A stretch of DNA of 5,012 nucleotides from an uncultured beta proteobacterium (GTDB lineage Bacteria > Pseudomonadota > Gammaproteobacteria > Burkholderiales > Burkholderiaceae_C), in assembly GCA_903834645.1 (NCBI GenBank), contig CAILKA010000522.1, forward strand, positions 1 through 5,012, read 5' to 3'. Within the stretch, counting starts at the first letter, position 1; each line of letters opens with the position of its first letter. Under the pieces are notes generated by a model. The model was not told the origin of the DNA. It saw only the letters and a list, made by a program, of their open reading frames with translations, and ran no database searches. A program made the translations under genes and the position numbers. Below are positions 1 to 4,851 of the stretch, piece by piece.

Positions 1-573
1 CATCACGTCGGGCGGGGCAGCCCTCAGGATGTCCAGGGCGCGGTCCATGCGGCCGCGGAAGTCGGGGGTCAGGATCTCGATGAGCGTGCCCGGGGAGAGC
101 TCGCGCGTGCGGCGGATGCACTCGACGAAGTGCGCGGCCCCGCCATCGCGCAGGTCGTCGCGGTCCACGCTCGTGATCACGACGTAGCGCAGCTTGAGCG
201 CGGCAATGGTGCGGGCGAGGTTCAGCGGCTCCTCGGCATCCAGCGGATCGGGGCGACCGTGGCCGACGTCGCAGAACGGGCAGCGCCGCGTGCACTTGTC
301 GCCCATGATCATGAAGGTGGCCGTGCCCTTGCCGAAGCATTCGCCGATGTTCGGGCACGAGGCCTCTTCGCAGACGGTATGCAGCCGGTGCTCGCGCAGG
401 ATCTTCTTGATCTCGTAGAAGCGCGTCGTGGGCGAACCGGCCTTGACGCGGATCCAGTCGGGCTTCTTGAGCACCTCGGCGGGCACGACCTTGATCGGGA
501 TGCGTGCGGTCTTGGCCTGCGACTTTTGCTTGGCGGTGGGATCGTAGGCAGTCGGGGGGGTCGGGGCGCTCAT
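1..573 (-). CDS. lipA: Lipoyl synthase LipA, N-terminal 191 residues (cut by left edge)
   Basis: Radical SAM enzyme that inserts sulfur at C6 and C8 of octanoyl groups bound to lipoyl domains, the last step of lipoate synthesis, in the cytoplasm. Translation from the ATG at 571-573 shows both cluster motifs of the family. The auxiliary [4Fe-4S] cluster, which is sacrificed as sulfur donor, has C68, C73 and C79 (CEEASCPNIGEC). The SAM-binding cluster has C94, C98 and C101 (CTRRCPFC). DVGHGRPDPLD and VITSVDRDDLRDGGA, typical of LipA, follow. The frame is open to base 1; family members are about 320 residues, so roughly 130 C-terminal residues lie outside the window. The start is supported by a GGAG motif six bases upstream. 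The first 40 residues are a Lys/Pro-rich leader usual in proteobacterial LipA. The gene lies 57 bases downstream of lipB and is probably co-transcribed with it. The identification is secure. Confidence 0.97.
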   Translation of the reverse strand, partial: MSAPTPPTAYDPTAKQKSQAKTARIPIKVVPAEVLKKPDWIRVKAGSPTTRFYEIKKILREHRLHTVCEEASCPNIGECFGKGTATFMIMGDKCTRRCPFCDVGHGRPDPLDAEEPLNLARTIAALKLRYVVITSVDRDDLRDGGAAHFVECIRRTRELSPGTLIEILTPDFRGRMDRALDILRAAPPDVM

Positions 574-579
574 GGGGAG

Positions 580-583
580 CTCC
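580..583 (-). promoter_or_regulatory. Ribosome binding site of lipA
   Basis: On the minus strand GGAG lies six bases before the ATG at 571-573. It is one of the clearer Shine-Dalgarno matches in the window and fixes the lipA start. Confidence 0.7.
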
Positions 584-610
584 GTGTCACGTTTCAGGGA
601 AAACCCTCGG

Positions 611-642
611 ATTATCGGCGATCAAGGGCTTCAACGGGTCAA
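611..642 (-). promoter_or_regulatory. Weak candidate internal promoter before lipA
   Basis: The minus strand carries TTGACC (637-642) and GATAAT (611-616), which resemble sigma-70 -35 and -10 boxes. The 20-base spacer is longer than the usual 16-18, so this is weak. A start about 7 bases after the -10 box would leave a leader of roughly 30 bases containing the lipA GGAG site. It would let lipA be transcribed separately from lipB. Confidence 0.2.
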
Positions 643-651
643 CAGCCCTTG
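623..651 (-). repeat. 8-bp perfect inverted repeat spanning the lipB stop codon
   Basis: CAAGGGCT at 623-630 and AGCCCTTG at 644-651 are exact inverse complements separated by 13 bases. In the minus-strand transcript the stem would enclose the last lipB codons and its UGA stop (631-633). No U-run follows, so it is not a classical intrinsic terminator. It could be an RNA-stabilising or processing structure between lipB and lipA, a weak attenuator, or chance in high-GC sequence. The pairing is seen directly; any role is inferred. Confidence 0.4.
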
Positions 652-1299
652 CAGCCGCGCGGCCAGGCGGTGCGCGGCCTCGTCCCTCGGAAGCGACACG
701 CCCAGGCTGCGCAGATCCACGGTGCGCAGGCCGGCGTAGCCGCAGGGGTTGATGCGGGAGAAGGGTTCCAGATCCATCGCCAGGTTGAGCGACAGCCCAT
801 GGTAGGCGCAGTGGCGGCTCACCTTGACGCCCAGGGCGGCGACCTTGCCCAGGCCGGCGAAGGGGTCCGCACCCGGGGCCGGGGGCGTCAGCGCCGCATG
901 GCTGAAGGGGTCTTGGAGCCGCACGTAGATGCCCGGCGCGCCGGTCACCCGATGCCCCGTCAGGCCCACCGACTGCAGCACCTGCAGCACCGCCATCTCG
1001 AGCCGGAACACGTACTCCTTGACGTAGATGCCCAGGCGCCGCAGATCCACCAGCGGGTAGGCCACGAGCTGGCCCGGCCCGTGGTACGTGACCTGGCCGC
1101 CTCGAACGGTGTGCACCACCGGGATCTCGCCCGGCGCCAGGAGGTGCTGCGCGCGGCCTGCCACGCCCAGCGTGAACACGGGCTCGTGCTCGACGAGCCA
1201 GAGCTCGTCATCGGCCTCGGCGCCGCGCGCAGCCGTGAAGTCGCGCATCCGGTCCTCGATGCCCGCATAAGGCAAGCGCCCGAGGTCGATCACCTTCAC
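631..1299 (-). CDS. lipB: Octanoyl-[acyl carrier protein]:protein octanoyltransferase LipB
   Basis: Transfers octanoate from acyl carrier protein to a lysine of lipoyl domains (pyruvate and 2-oxoglutarate dehydrogenases, glycine cleavage H protein), the first step of lipoate assembly in the cytoplasm. The 222-residue product has the family signature RGGQVTYHGPGQL (66-78), the catalytic lysine K152 in GLGKVAALG, SRHCAYHGLSLN (161-172), and the thioester-forming cysteine C186 in INPCGYAG. These match K135 and C169 of well-studied LipB enzymes. A proline-rich insertion of about 20 residues (roughly 127-147) lies between GIYV and GLGK; I recall it from other Burkholderiales LipB proteins. The start is GTG (1297-1299); the first ATG is codon 18, inside the conserved region, so GTG is preferred. 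AGGG lies eight bases upstream. The gene sits 26 bases after the ybeD-like gene and 57 before lipA, as expected for a lipoate operon. Confidence 0.97.
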   Translation of the reverse strand: MKVIDLGRLPYAGIEDRMRDFTAARGAEADDELWLVEHEPVFTLGVAGRAQHLLAPGEIPVVHTVRGGQVTYHGPGQLVAYPLVDLRRLGIYVKEYVFRLEMAVLQVLQSVGLTGHRVTGAPGIYVRLQDPFSHAALTPPAPGADPFAGLGKVAALGVKVSRHCAYHGLSLNLAMDLEPFSRINPCGYAGLRTVDLRSLGVSLPRDEAAHRLAARLQGLLTR

Positions 1300-1325
1300 G
1301 GCTCAACCCTGGCCGGGAGCCGGCC
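1300..1325 (-). promoter_or_regulatory. GC-only hairpin plus ribosome binding site of lipB
   Basis: The whole gap between the ybeD-like stop codon and the lipB GTG consists of a perfect hairpin, GGCCGG-GAG-CCGGCC at 1311-1325 (plus strand; six G-C pairs, three-base loop), and a short leader with AGGG at 1307-1310. In the transcript the stem starts right after the UGA and ends one base-step before the AGGG. There is no U-run, so termination is unlikely. A ribosome stopping on the UGA would cover the stem, which suggests coupling of lipB translation to the upstream gene. The structure is seen; its effect is inferred. Confidence 0.45.
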
Positions 1326-1634
1326 TCACAGCACCACCTTGACCATCGGGTGGGTGGACAGCGTGCGGTAGAGCTCATCGAGCTGCGCGCGGCTCGTCGC
1401 GGTGACGGTGATCGTCACGCCCAGCCAGTTGCCGGCGCGGCTCGGCCGCGTCTGCACCGTGGCGGGGTCGAAGCCGGGGTCGAAATGCCGTGCCACCTGC
1501 ACCACGGCCTCGACGAAGCCCTCCACGTGCGCGCCCATCACCTTGATGGGGAAGGCGCTCGGGTAGGTGATCAGCGACGTCTCGTCGGAAGATGAGGCCA
1601 CGCCGGCAGTCTCGCGTCGATGGGGGCCCGCCAC
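1326..1634 (-). CDS. YbeD/DUF493 (UPF0250) family protein
   Basis: A small soluble protein of the YbeD family, which has an ACT-like alpha-beta fold and no firmly established biochemical role. The C-terminal 80 residues align by eye with E. coli YbeD: YPSAFPIKVMG (24-34) corresponds to its FPTPFTYKVMG, and GNWLGVTITVTAT and the terminal MVKVVL correspond to GNYHSVSITINAT and IVRMVL. The start is uncertain. GTG at 1632-1634 gives 102 residues and abuts the stop of the upstream aminotransferase gene; GTG at 1599-1601 gives 91, nearer the 87 of E. coli. Neither has a strong ribosome binding site, so coupling to the upstream gene is plausible. The first ATG (codon 33) lies inside the conserved motif and is too late. 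The position beside lipB is conserved from E. coli to this organism and hints at a link to lipoate metabolism or its regulation, not proven here. Confidence 0.92.
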   Translation of the reverse strand: MAGPHRRETAGVASSSDETSLITYPSAFPIKVMGAHVEGFVEAVVQVARHFDPGFDPATVQTRPSRAGNWLGVTITVTATSRAQLDELYRTLSTHPMVKVVL

Positions 1635-2513
1635 TCAGATGGACTGGGTGGCCTTGGCACGCTCGTAGGCCTCGTGCAGGCGGGCGTAGACCGGGCCGGG
1701 TCGGCCGCGCAGCGCGCCGTGGCCCACCGGCTCGCCGTCGATGCGGGTGACCGGCAGGATCTCCTTCGTGGCAGAACTCAGCATCACCTCGTCGGCGCCG
1801 AGCACCTCCGCCTCGGAGAGGGGGCGCAGGTTGTAGGCGATGCCGCAGTCCTCGCACAGGTCGCGCAGCAGGTCGTAGCGGATGCCCTCGAGCACATGGC
1901 TGCTCTTGGGCGGGCCCAGGAGCGCGCCATCGCGCGCAATCCAGACGTTGCTGGCCGCAGCCTCCGTGAGGAAGCCGTCGCGGAACATGATGGTCTCGGT
2001 AGCACCCGCATCGGCGGAGATCTGGCGCGCCAGCACGTTGCCCAGCAGCGAGGTGCTCTTGATGTCGCCTCGTTCCCAACGGAAATCGCGTGCCGTCACG
2101 CACGCCACACCCTGGTGGCGCTGCTCTGGCGTGGCCGCGCGCATCGGGTTGACCATCATGAACACGGTGGGGGTGATGGCGGCGGGCATGACGTGGTCGC
2201 GCGGCGCCACGCCGCGCGTGACCTGGAAATAGACGACCTGGTCACGCGCGCCGGTGGTCTCGGCGAGGGTCTGGACGAGGCGGCGCGAAATCGCGAGCCA
2301 CTCTTCGCGGGTGTGGGGATCGGGAATGCGCAGCTTGGCCAGGGAGCGGGTCAGGCGCGCGATGTGCTCGTCGAAACGAAACAGACGCAAGTCGTAGACC
2401 GGGGCGACGTCGTAGACGCCATCGCCGAAGATGAAGCCGCGGTCGAGCACACTGACCTGCGCCTGCGAGATCGGCAGGAATCGGCCGTTGAGGTAGCACG
2501 GCGTGTCGTTCAT
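1635..2513 (-). CDS. D-amino-acid aminotransferase (class IV PLP enzyme)
   Basis: A 292-residue fold-type IV PLP aminotransferase, probably acting on D-alanine and 2-oxoglutarate to give pyruvate and D-glutamate in the cytoplasm, reversibly. Visible features in order: YLNGRFLP and DRGFIFGDGVYDV (24-36), typical of the N-terminal domain; YFQVTRGVAPRDH (95-107), whose R105-x-H107 matches the Arg-His pair that binds the alpha-carboxylate in Bacillus D-amino-acid aminotransferase; DIKSTSLLGNVLA with the PLP-binding lysine K152; LTEAAASNV (182-190) with E184 contacting the pyridine nitrogen. The RxH pair and LTEAAASNV favour D-amino-acid over branched-chain aminotransferase or aminodeoxychorismate lyase, but exact substrates cannot be read off. 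The ATG at 2511-2513 matches the family N-terminus; the ribosome binding site is weak. It sits 96 bases after a D-alanine-releasing carboxypeptidase, which fits D-alanine recycling or D-glutamate supply. The next gene begins directly after its TGA. Confidence 0.93.
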   Translation of the reverse strand: MNDTPCYLNGRFLPISQAQVSVLDRGFIFGDGVYDVAPVYDLRLFRFDEHIARLTRSLAKLRIPDPHTREEWLAISRRLVQTLAETTGARDQVVYFQVTRGVAPRDHVMPAAITPTVFMMVNPMRAATPEQRHQGVACVTARDFRWERGDIKSTSLLGNVLARQISADAGATETIMFRDGFLTEAAASNVWIARDGALLGPPKSSHVLEGIRYDLLRDLCEDCGIAYNLRPLSEAEVLGADEVMLSSATKEILPVTRIDGEPVGHGALRGRPGPVYARLHEAYERAKATQSI

Positions 2514-2609
2514 GGCTCGGGCCAGGTAGCTGCAGTCGCCGGAGATTGTGTCACGCCACCCCTTGCCGAAAGCACGCCCAAAACATGCCGCAAGGGCTCG
2601 GGCGCGGGT
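2514..2609 (-). other. 96-base gap between carboxypeptidase and aminotransferase genes
   Basis: The longest non-coding gap in the window. It holds an imperfect stem: CCCTTGC at 2560-2566 and GCAAGGG at 2590-2596 pair exactly across 23 bases. No U-run follows on the transcribed strand. CACAAT at 2545-2550 (minus strand) resembles a -10 box but no good -35 box is spaced correctly; the nearest, TTTCGG at 2566-2571, is 15 bases away. A promoter for the aminotransferase-lipA segment could lie here, but the sequence does not establish it. Confidence 0.3.
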
Positions 2610-3812
2610 TCACTTGATCCACAGGCGGATCGCGTCCCAGGCACGGCCCAGCAGTCCGGCGAGCTCCACCGGTTCGAGCACCACGAGCGGCAGGCTTGCC
2701 ACGGGCGCGCCTGCCGCGGTCGTGACCTTGAGCGTGCCCACGCGCTGCCCTGCGGCCAGCGGGGCCACCAACGGGTCGTTGCGCTCGACCACCGTCTTCA
2801 TCTGCGAACCCTGGCCACGCGGCACCGTGACGAACACGCCCGCAGGCCCGACACCGAGCCTGGCCTCGCCGGACTTGCCCTTCCACACCGGCACCGACAC
2901 GACGGCCTTGCCCGGCTCGAAGAGCCGGATCGCATCCCAGGCCTGCCAGCCCCAGTTGAGCAGCTTCTGGCTCTCCGCGGCACGGGCCTCGCGCGAGGTG
3001 GTGCCCATCACCACCGACAGCAGCCGCCGCTTGCCGTTGGGCATGTCGCGCGCGGCGCTGGCCACCAGGCAGTAGCCAGCAGCTTCGGTGTAGCCGGTCT
3101 TCATGCCGTCCACGCTCGGGTCGCGGCCGAGCAGCATGTTGCGGTTGTCCTGGCGGATGTTGTTGTAGCTGTACTGGCGGATCGAGTAGTAGGCGTAGTA
3201 CGAGGGATGGTCCGCGATGATGCGCGCGGCACTGGTGCCGCTCTCACGCGCGGTGCTCTGGTGGCCGGCCTGGGTCAACCCCGTGACGTTGGCAAAGCGC
3301 GTGTTCTTCAGGCCCCAGGCCTGGGCCTGGCGGTTCATCATCGCGACGAAGGCCTCGAGGGTGCCACCCACCGCCTCGGCCAGCGCCACCGAGGCGTCGT
3401 TGCCGCTTTGCACGATCATGCCCTTGAGGAGTTCGTCCACGGTCGGGGTCATCGTCGTGTCGATGAACATCAGGGAACCGCCGCCCTTGCGCTCCTCCCA
3501 GGCCCGGCGCGACACGGGCAGCCGCTGCTCCGGCGTGAGCTTGCGGTCACGGATGGCGTCGAACACGAGGTAGGCCGTCATCAGCTTGGTGAGGCTGGCC
3601 GGATCGGCCGGCACGTCGGCATCGCGCTCGGCCAGCACCTGGCCGCTGGCCAGGTCGAGCAGCAGGTACTGGCGCGCCGCGATCTCGGGCGGCTGGGGCG
3701 TCTGCGCATGCGAGGCACCGGCCAGGCACAGGGCGGTGGTCAGCGCTGCCAGCAGGCGCTGGCCGGCTCGCAGCCAAGTCGGGGGGAGGTCGTGGTGCAT
3801 CCGTGGGGTCAT
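2610..3812 (-). CDS. dacA: D-alanyl-D-alanine carboxypeptidase, PBP5 type (peptidase S11)
   Basis: Removes the terminal D-alanine from peptidoglycan pentapeptides in the periplasm, limiting cross-linking and releasing D-alanine. The 400-residue precursor starts with a signal peptide: Arg at 15 and 19, hydrophobic core about 20-33, likely cleavage after ASHA at residue 36. The three penicilloyl-serine transferase motifs are intact: S73-L-T-K76 (nucleophile and base), S136-G-N138, and K238-T-G240. NNIRQDNRN (217-225) is also typical of PBP5. A C-terminal beta-rich PBP5_C-like domain (about 295-375) precedes a terminal segment, LLGRAWDAIRLWIK, suited to an amphipathic membrane anchor. Residues 190-195 (ESGTSA) are unusually polar for this family. 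Start: ATG at 3810-3812 leaves a longish n-region; an in-frame ATG four codons later (3798-3800) is possible, and neither has a clear ribosome binding site. The dacA/dacC subfamily cannot be separated by eye. It lies 34 bases after the hydrolase gene. Confidence 0.95.
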   Translation of the reverse strand: MTPRMHHDLPPTWLRAGQRLLAALTTALCLAGASHAQTPQPPEIAARQYLLLDLASGQVLAERDADVPADPASLTKLMTAYLVFDAIRDRKLTPEQRLPVSRRAWEERKGGGSLMFIDTTMTPTVDELLKGMIVQSGNDASVALAEAVGGTLEAFVAMMNRQAQAWGLKNTRFANVTGLTQAGHQSTARESGTSAARIIADHPSYYAYYSIRQYSYNNIRQDNRNMLLGRDPSVDGMKTGYTEAAGYCLVASAARDMPNGKRRLLSVVMGTTSREARAAESQKLLNWGWQAWDAIRLFEPGKAVVSVPVWKGKSGEARLGVGPAGVFVTVPRGQGSQMKTVVERNDPLVAPLAAGQRVGTLKVTTAAGAPVASLPLVVLEPVELAGLLGRAWDAIRLWIK

Positions 3813-3846
3813 GAGGGCAGGGCCGGGAAGTCAGGGCTCGAGCGGG

Positions 3847-4476
3847 TCAGCCGGGCATGGCCAATGGGGGCCTGCAGCCGCGCAGCACCAGGCTCTTGAG
3901 CAGGCCCATCTGGCCGTGGAAGAAGTGCCCGGCACCGGGCACGACGGTGACCGGCAGCGCCTGCGGGCGCGCCCAGTCGAGCACCCCGCGCAGCGAGACG
4001 ACGTCGTCGAGTTCGCCATGGATCACGAGGGTGTCGGCCGGCACCGGTGCCAGCGGGAAGGTCTCCACCGCCGGGCCGACGAGCACGAGTGCCTGTGCCG
4101 GCGCCTGCGGCGCGACGCGGGCAGCCACCTGCGAGGCCACGTAGCTGCCAAAGGAGAAGCCCGCCAGCGCCAAGGGCTGGCCGGGCGCGCGCAGCGACTC
4201 CAGCACGCTCATCGCGTCGTCGACCTCCCCGCGGCCTGCGTCCCAGGCACCCTCGGACTGACCGACGCCACGGTAGTTGAAACGCACCACGCGCCAGCCC
4301 AGTTGCACGAAGGCGCGCGCCAGCGTCTGCACCACCTTGTGCTGCATCGTGCCGCCATGCAGCGGGTGCGGGTGGCACAGCAGCGCCAGGCCAGGGGCAT
4401 CCTGCGCGCCGTCGAGCGCGCACTCCAGCACGCCCGCCGGACCCTGCAGCAGGCGCACTTCGGTGTGTGCGTTCAT
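3847..4476 (-). CDS. Alpha/beta hydrolase, COG2945 type
   Basis: A 209-residue cytoplasmic alpha/beta-hydrolase fold protein without signal peptide. Visible features: CHPHPLHGGTM (34-44), characteristic of COG2945-type hydrolases and probably forming the oxyanion hole; FNYRGVGQSEG (66-76); the nucleophile elbow G106-F-S108-F-G110; the likely acid D157 or D158 in HGELDDV; and the catalytic H184 in GAGHFFHG. The triad is complete and the length is normal for the family. The substrate is unknown; annotation as esterase, peptidase or dienelactone hydrolase would be a guess. The start ATG (4474-4476) overlaps the ferredoxin stop as TGATG, with AGGTGG seven bases upstream, so translation is probably coupled to the ferredoxin. 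The carboxypeptidase gene follows after 34 bases. Confidence 0.93.
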   Translation of the reverse strand: MNAHTEVRLLQGPAGVLECALDGAQDAPGLALLCHPHPLHGGTMQHKVVQTLARAFVQLGWRVVRFNYRGVGQSEGAWDAGRGEVDDAMSVLESLRAPGQPLALAGFSFGSYVASQVAARVAPQAPAQALVLVGPAVETFPLAPVPADTLVIHGELDDVVSLRGVLDWARPQALPVTVVPGAGHFFHGQMGLLKSLVLRGCRPPLAMPG

Positions 4477-4802
4477 CAGCGGCCCACCTCGGGCGGCAGC
4501 CGCAGGCGCTCCACGGGCACCCCTGCGACGAGGTGGGAGTCGACGATCTCGTCGATGTCGCGCTCGTCGACCCAGGTGTACCAGACAGCTTCGGGGTAGA
4601 CCACCGCCACCGGTCCGCCGGCACAGCGATCGAGGCAGCCGGCTCGGTTCACGCGCACGTGCCCGGCGCCAGCGGCGCCCGCGCTCTTCACGCGCGCCTT
4701 GCAGCGATCGAAGGCAGCCTGCGCGTCCTGGCGAGCGCAGCAGGCCTCGCCGCCCTGGCGTTCATTGAGGCAGAAGAAGATATGCCGCTCGTAATAGCTC
4801 AT
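4476..4802 (-). CDS. Thioredoxin-like [2Fe-2S] ferredoxin
   Basis: A 108-residue cytoplasmic electron carrier of the thioredoxin-fold [2Fe-2S] family (related to Aquifex Fd4 and the NuoE C-terminal domain). Likely cluster ligands are C11 in IFFCLNER, C22 (with neighbouring C21) in GEACCARQ, and C56 and C60 in GCLDRCAGGP. VVYPEAVWYTWVDERDIDEIV (68-88) matches the conserved C-terminal half. Its redox partner is unknown. The ATG at 4800-4802 is chosen because MSYYERHIFFC matches the usual family N-terminus. An in-frame ATG at 4848-4850 would add 16 residues of Ala/Arg-rich sequence and is less likely. The chosen start has no recognisable ribosome binding site but has TACAAT just upstream. Its stop overlaps the start of the hydrolase gene by one base; this ferredoxin-hydrolase pairing suggests one transcript, though no shared pathway is evident. 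Confidence 0.93.
   Translation of the reverse strand: MSYYERHIFFCLNERQGGEACCARQDAQAAFDRCKARVKSAGAAGAGHVRVNRAGCLDRCAGGPVAVVYPEAVWYTWVDERDIDEIVDSHLVAGVPVERLRLPPEVGR
4484..4489 (-). promoter_or_regulatory. Ribosome binding site of the hydrolase gene, inside the ferredoxin gene
   Basis: AGGTGG on the minus strand lies seven bases before the hydrolase ATG and within the last codons of the ferredoxin. Together with the TGATG overlap it supports the chosen start and translational coupling. Confidence 0.55.
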
Positions 4803-4807
4803 GGCGG

Positions 4808-4813
4808 AATTGT
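4808..4813 (-). promoter_or_regulatory. Possible -10 box of the ferredoxin operon
   Basis: TACAAT on the minus strand is one mismatch from the TATAAT consensus and ends five bases before the ferredoxin ATG. A transcript starting about 5-7 bases downstream would begin at or beside that ATG and be leaderless. The -35 region, 16-18 bases upstream, is GC-rich without a TTGACA-like hexamer, so the call is tentative. Confidence 0.3.
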
Positions 4814-4851
4814 AGGGACGCCCCCGGCTGCGCGCCGCACCTGCGGCCATC

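Noticed and set aside
596..607. A tiny hairpin, AGGG-AAAA-CCCT, upstream of lipA.
   Set aside because: A four-pair stem is too weak and too common to support a regulatory call.
130..1371. A 413-codon open frame on the plus strand, opposite lipA, lipB and the ybeD-like gene.
   Set aside because: It spans three confident genes and their gaps, has no family motif, and shows the same low-complexity composition as other antisense frames in high-GC DNA.
2545..2571. Promoter-like boxes (TTTCGG and CACAAT) before the aminotransferase gene.
   Set aside because: Both hexamers match the consensus poorly and the spacer is 15 bases, so I did not call a separate promoter feature.
3314..3325. A 12-base perfect palindrome, CCCAGGCCTGGG.
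   Set aside because: It lies in the middle of the carboxypeptidase coding sequence, encodes ordinary residues of the protein, and short GC palindromes are expected by chance here.
1620..3899. A 759-codon open frame on the plus strand, opposite the aminotransferase and carboxypeptidase genes.
   Set aside because: It is a mirror of strongly GC-biased codon use on the minus strand. Its translation is rich in Arg, Ala, Gly and His without recognisable motifs, while the minus-strand genes have intact catalytic motifs.
3809..4624. A 271-codon minus-strand frame overlapping the hydrolase gene in another frame.
   Set aside because: It is Arg/Ala/Gly-rich without motifs and runs out of frame across the ferredoxin and hydrolase, both of which have complete active-site or cluster residues.
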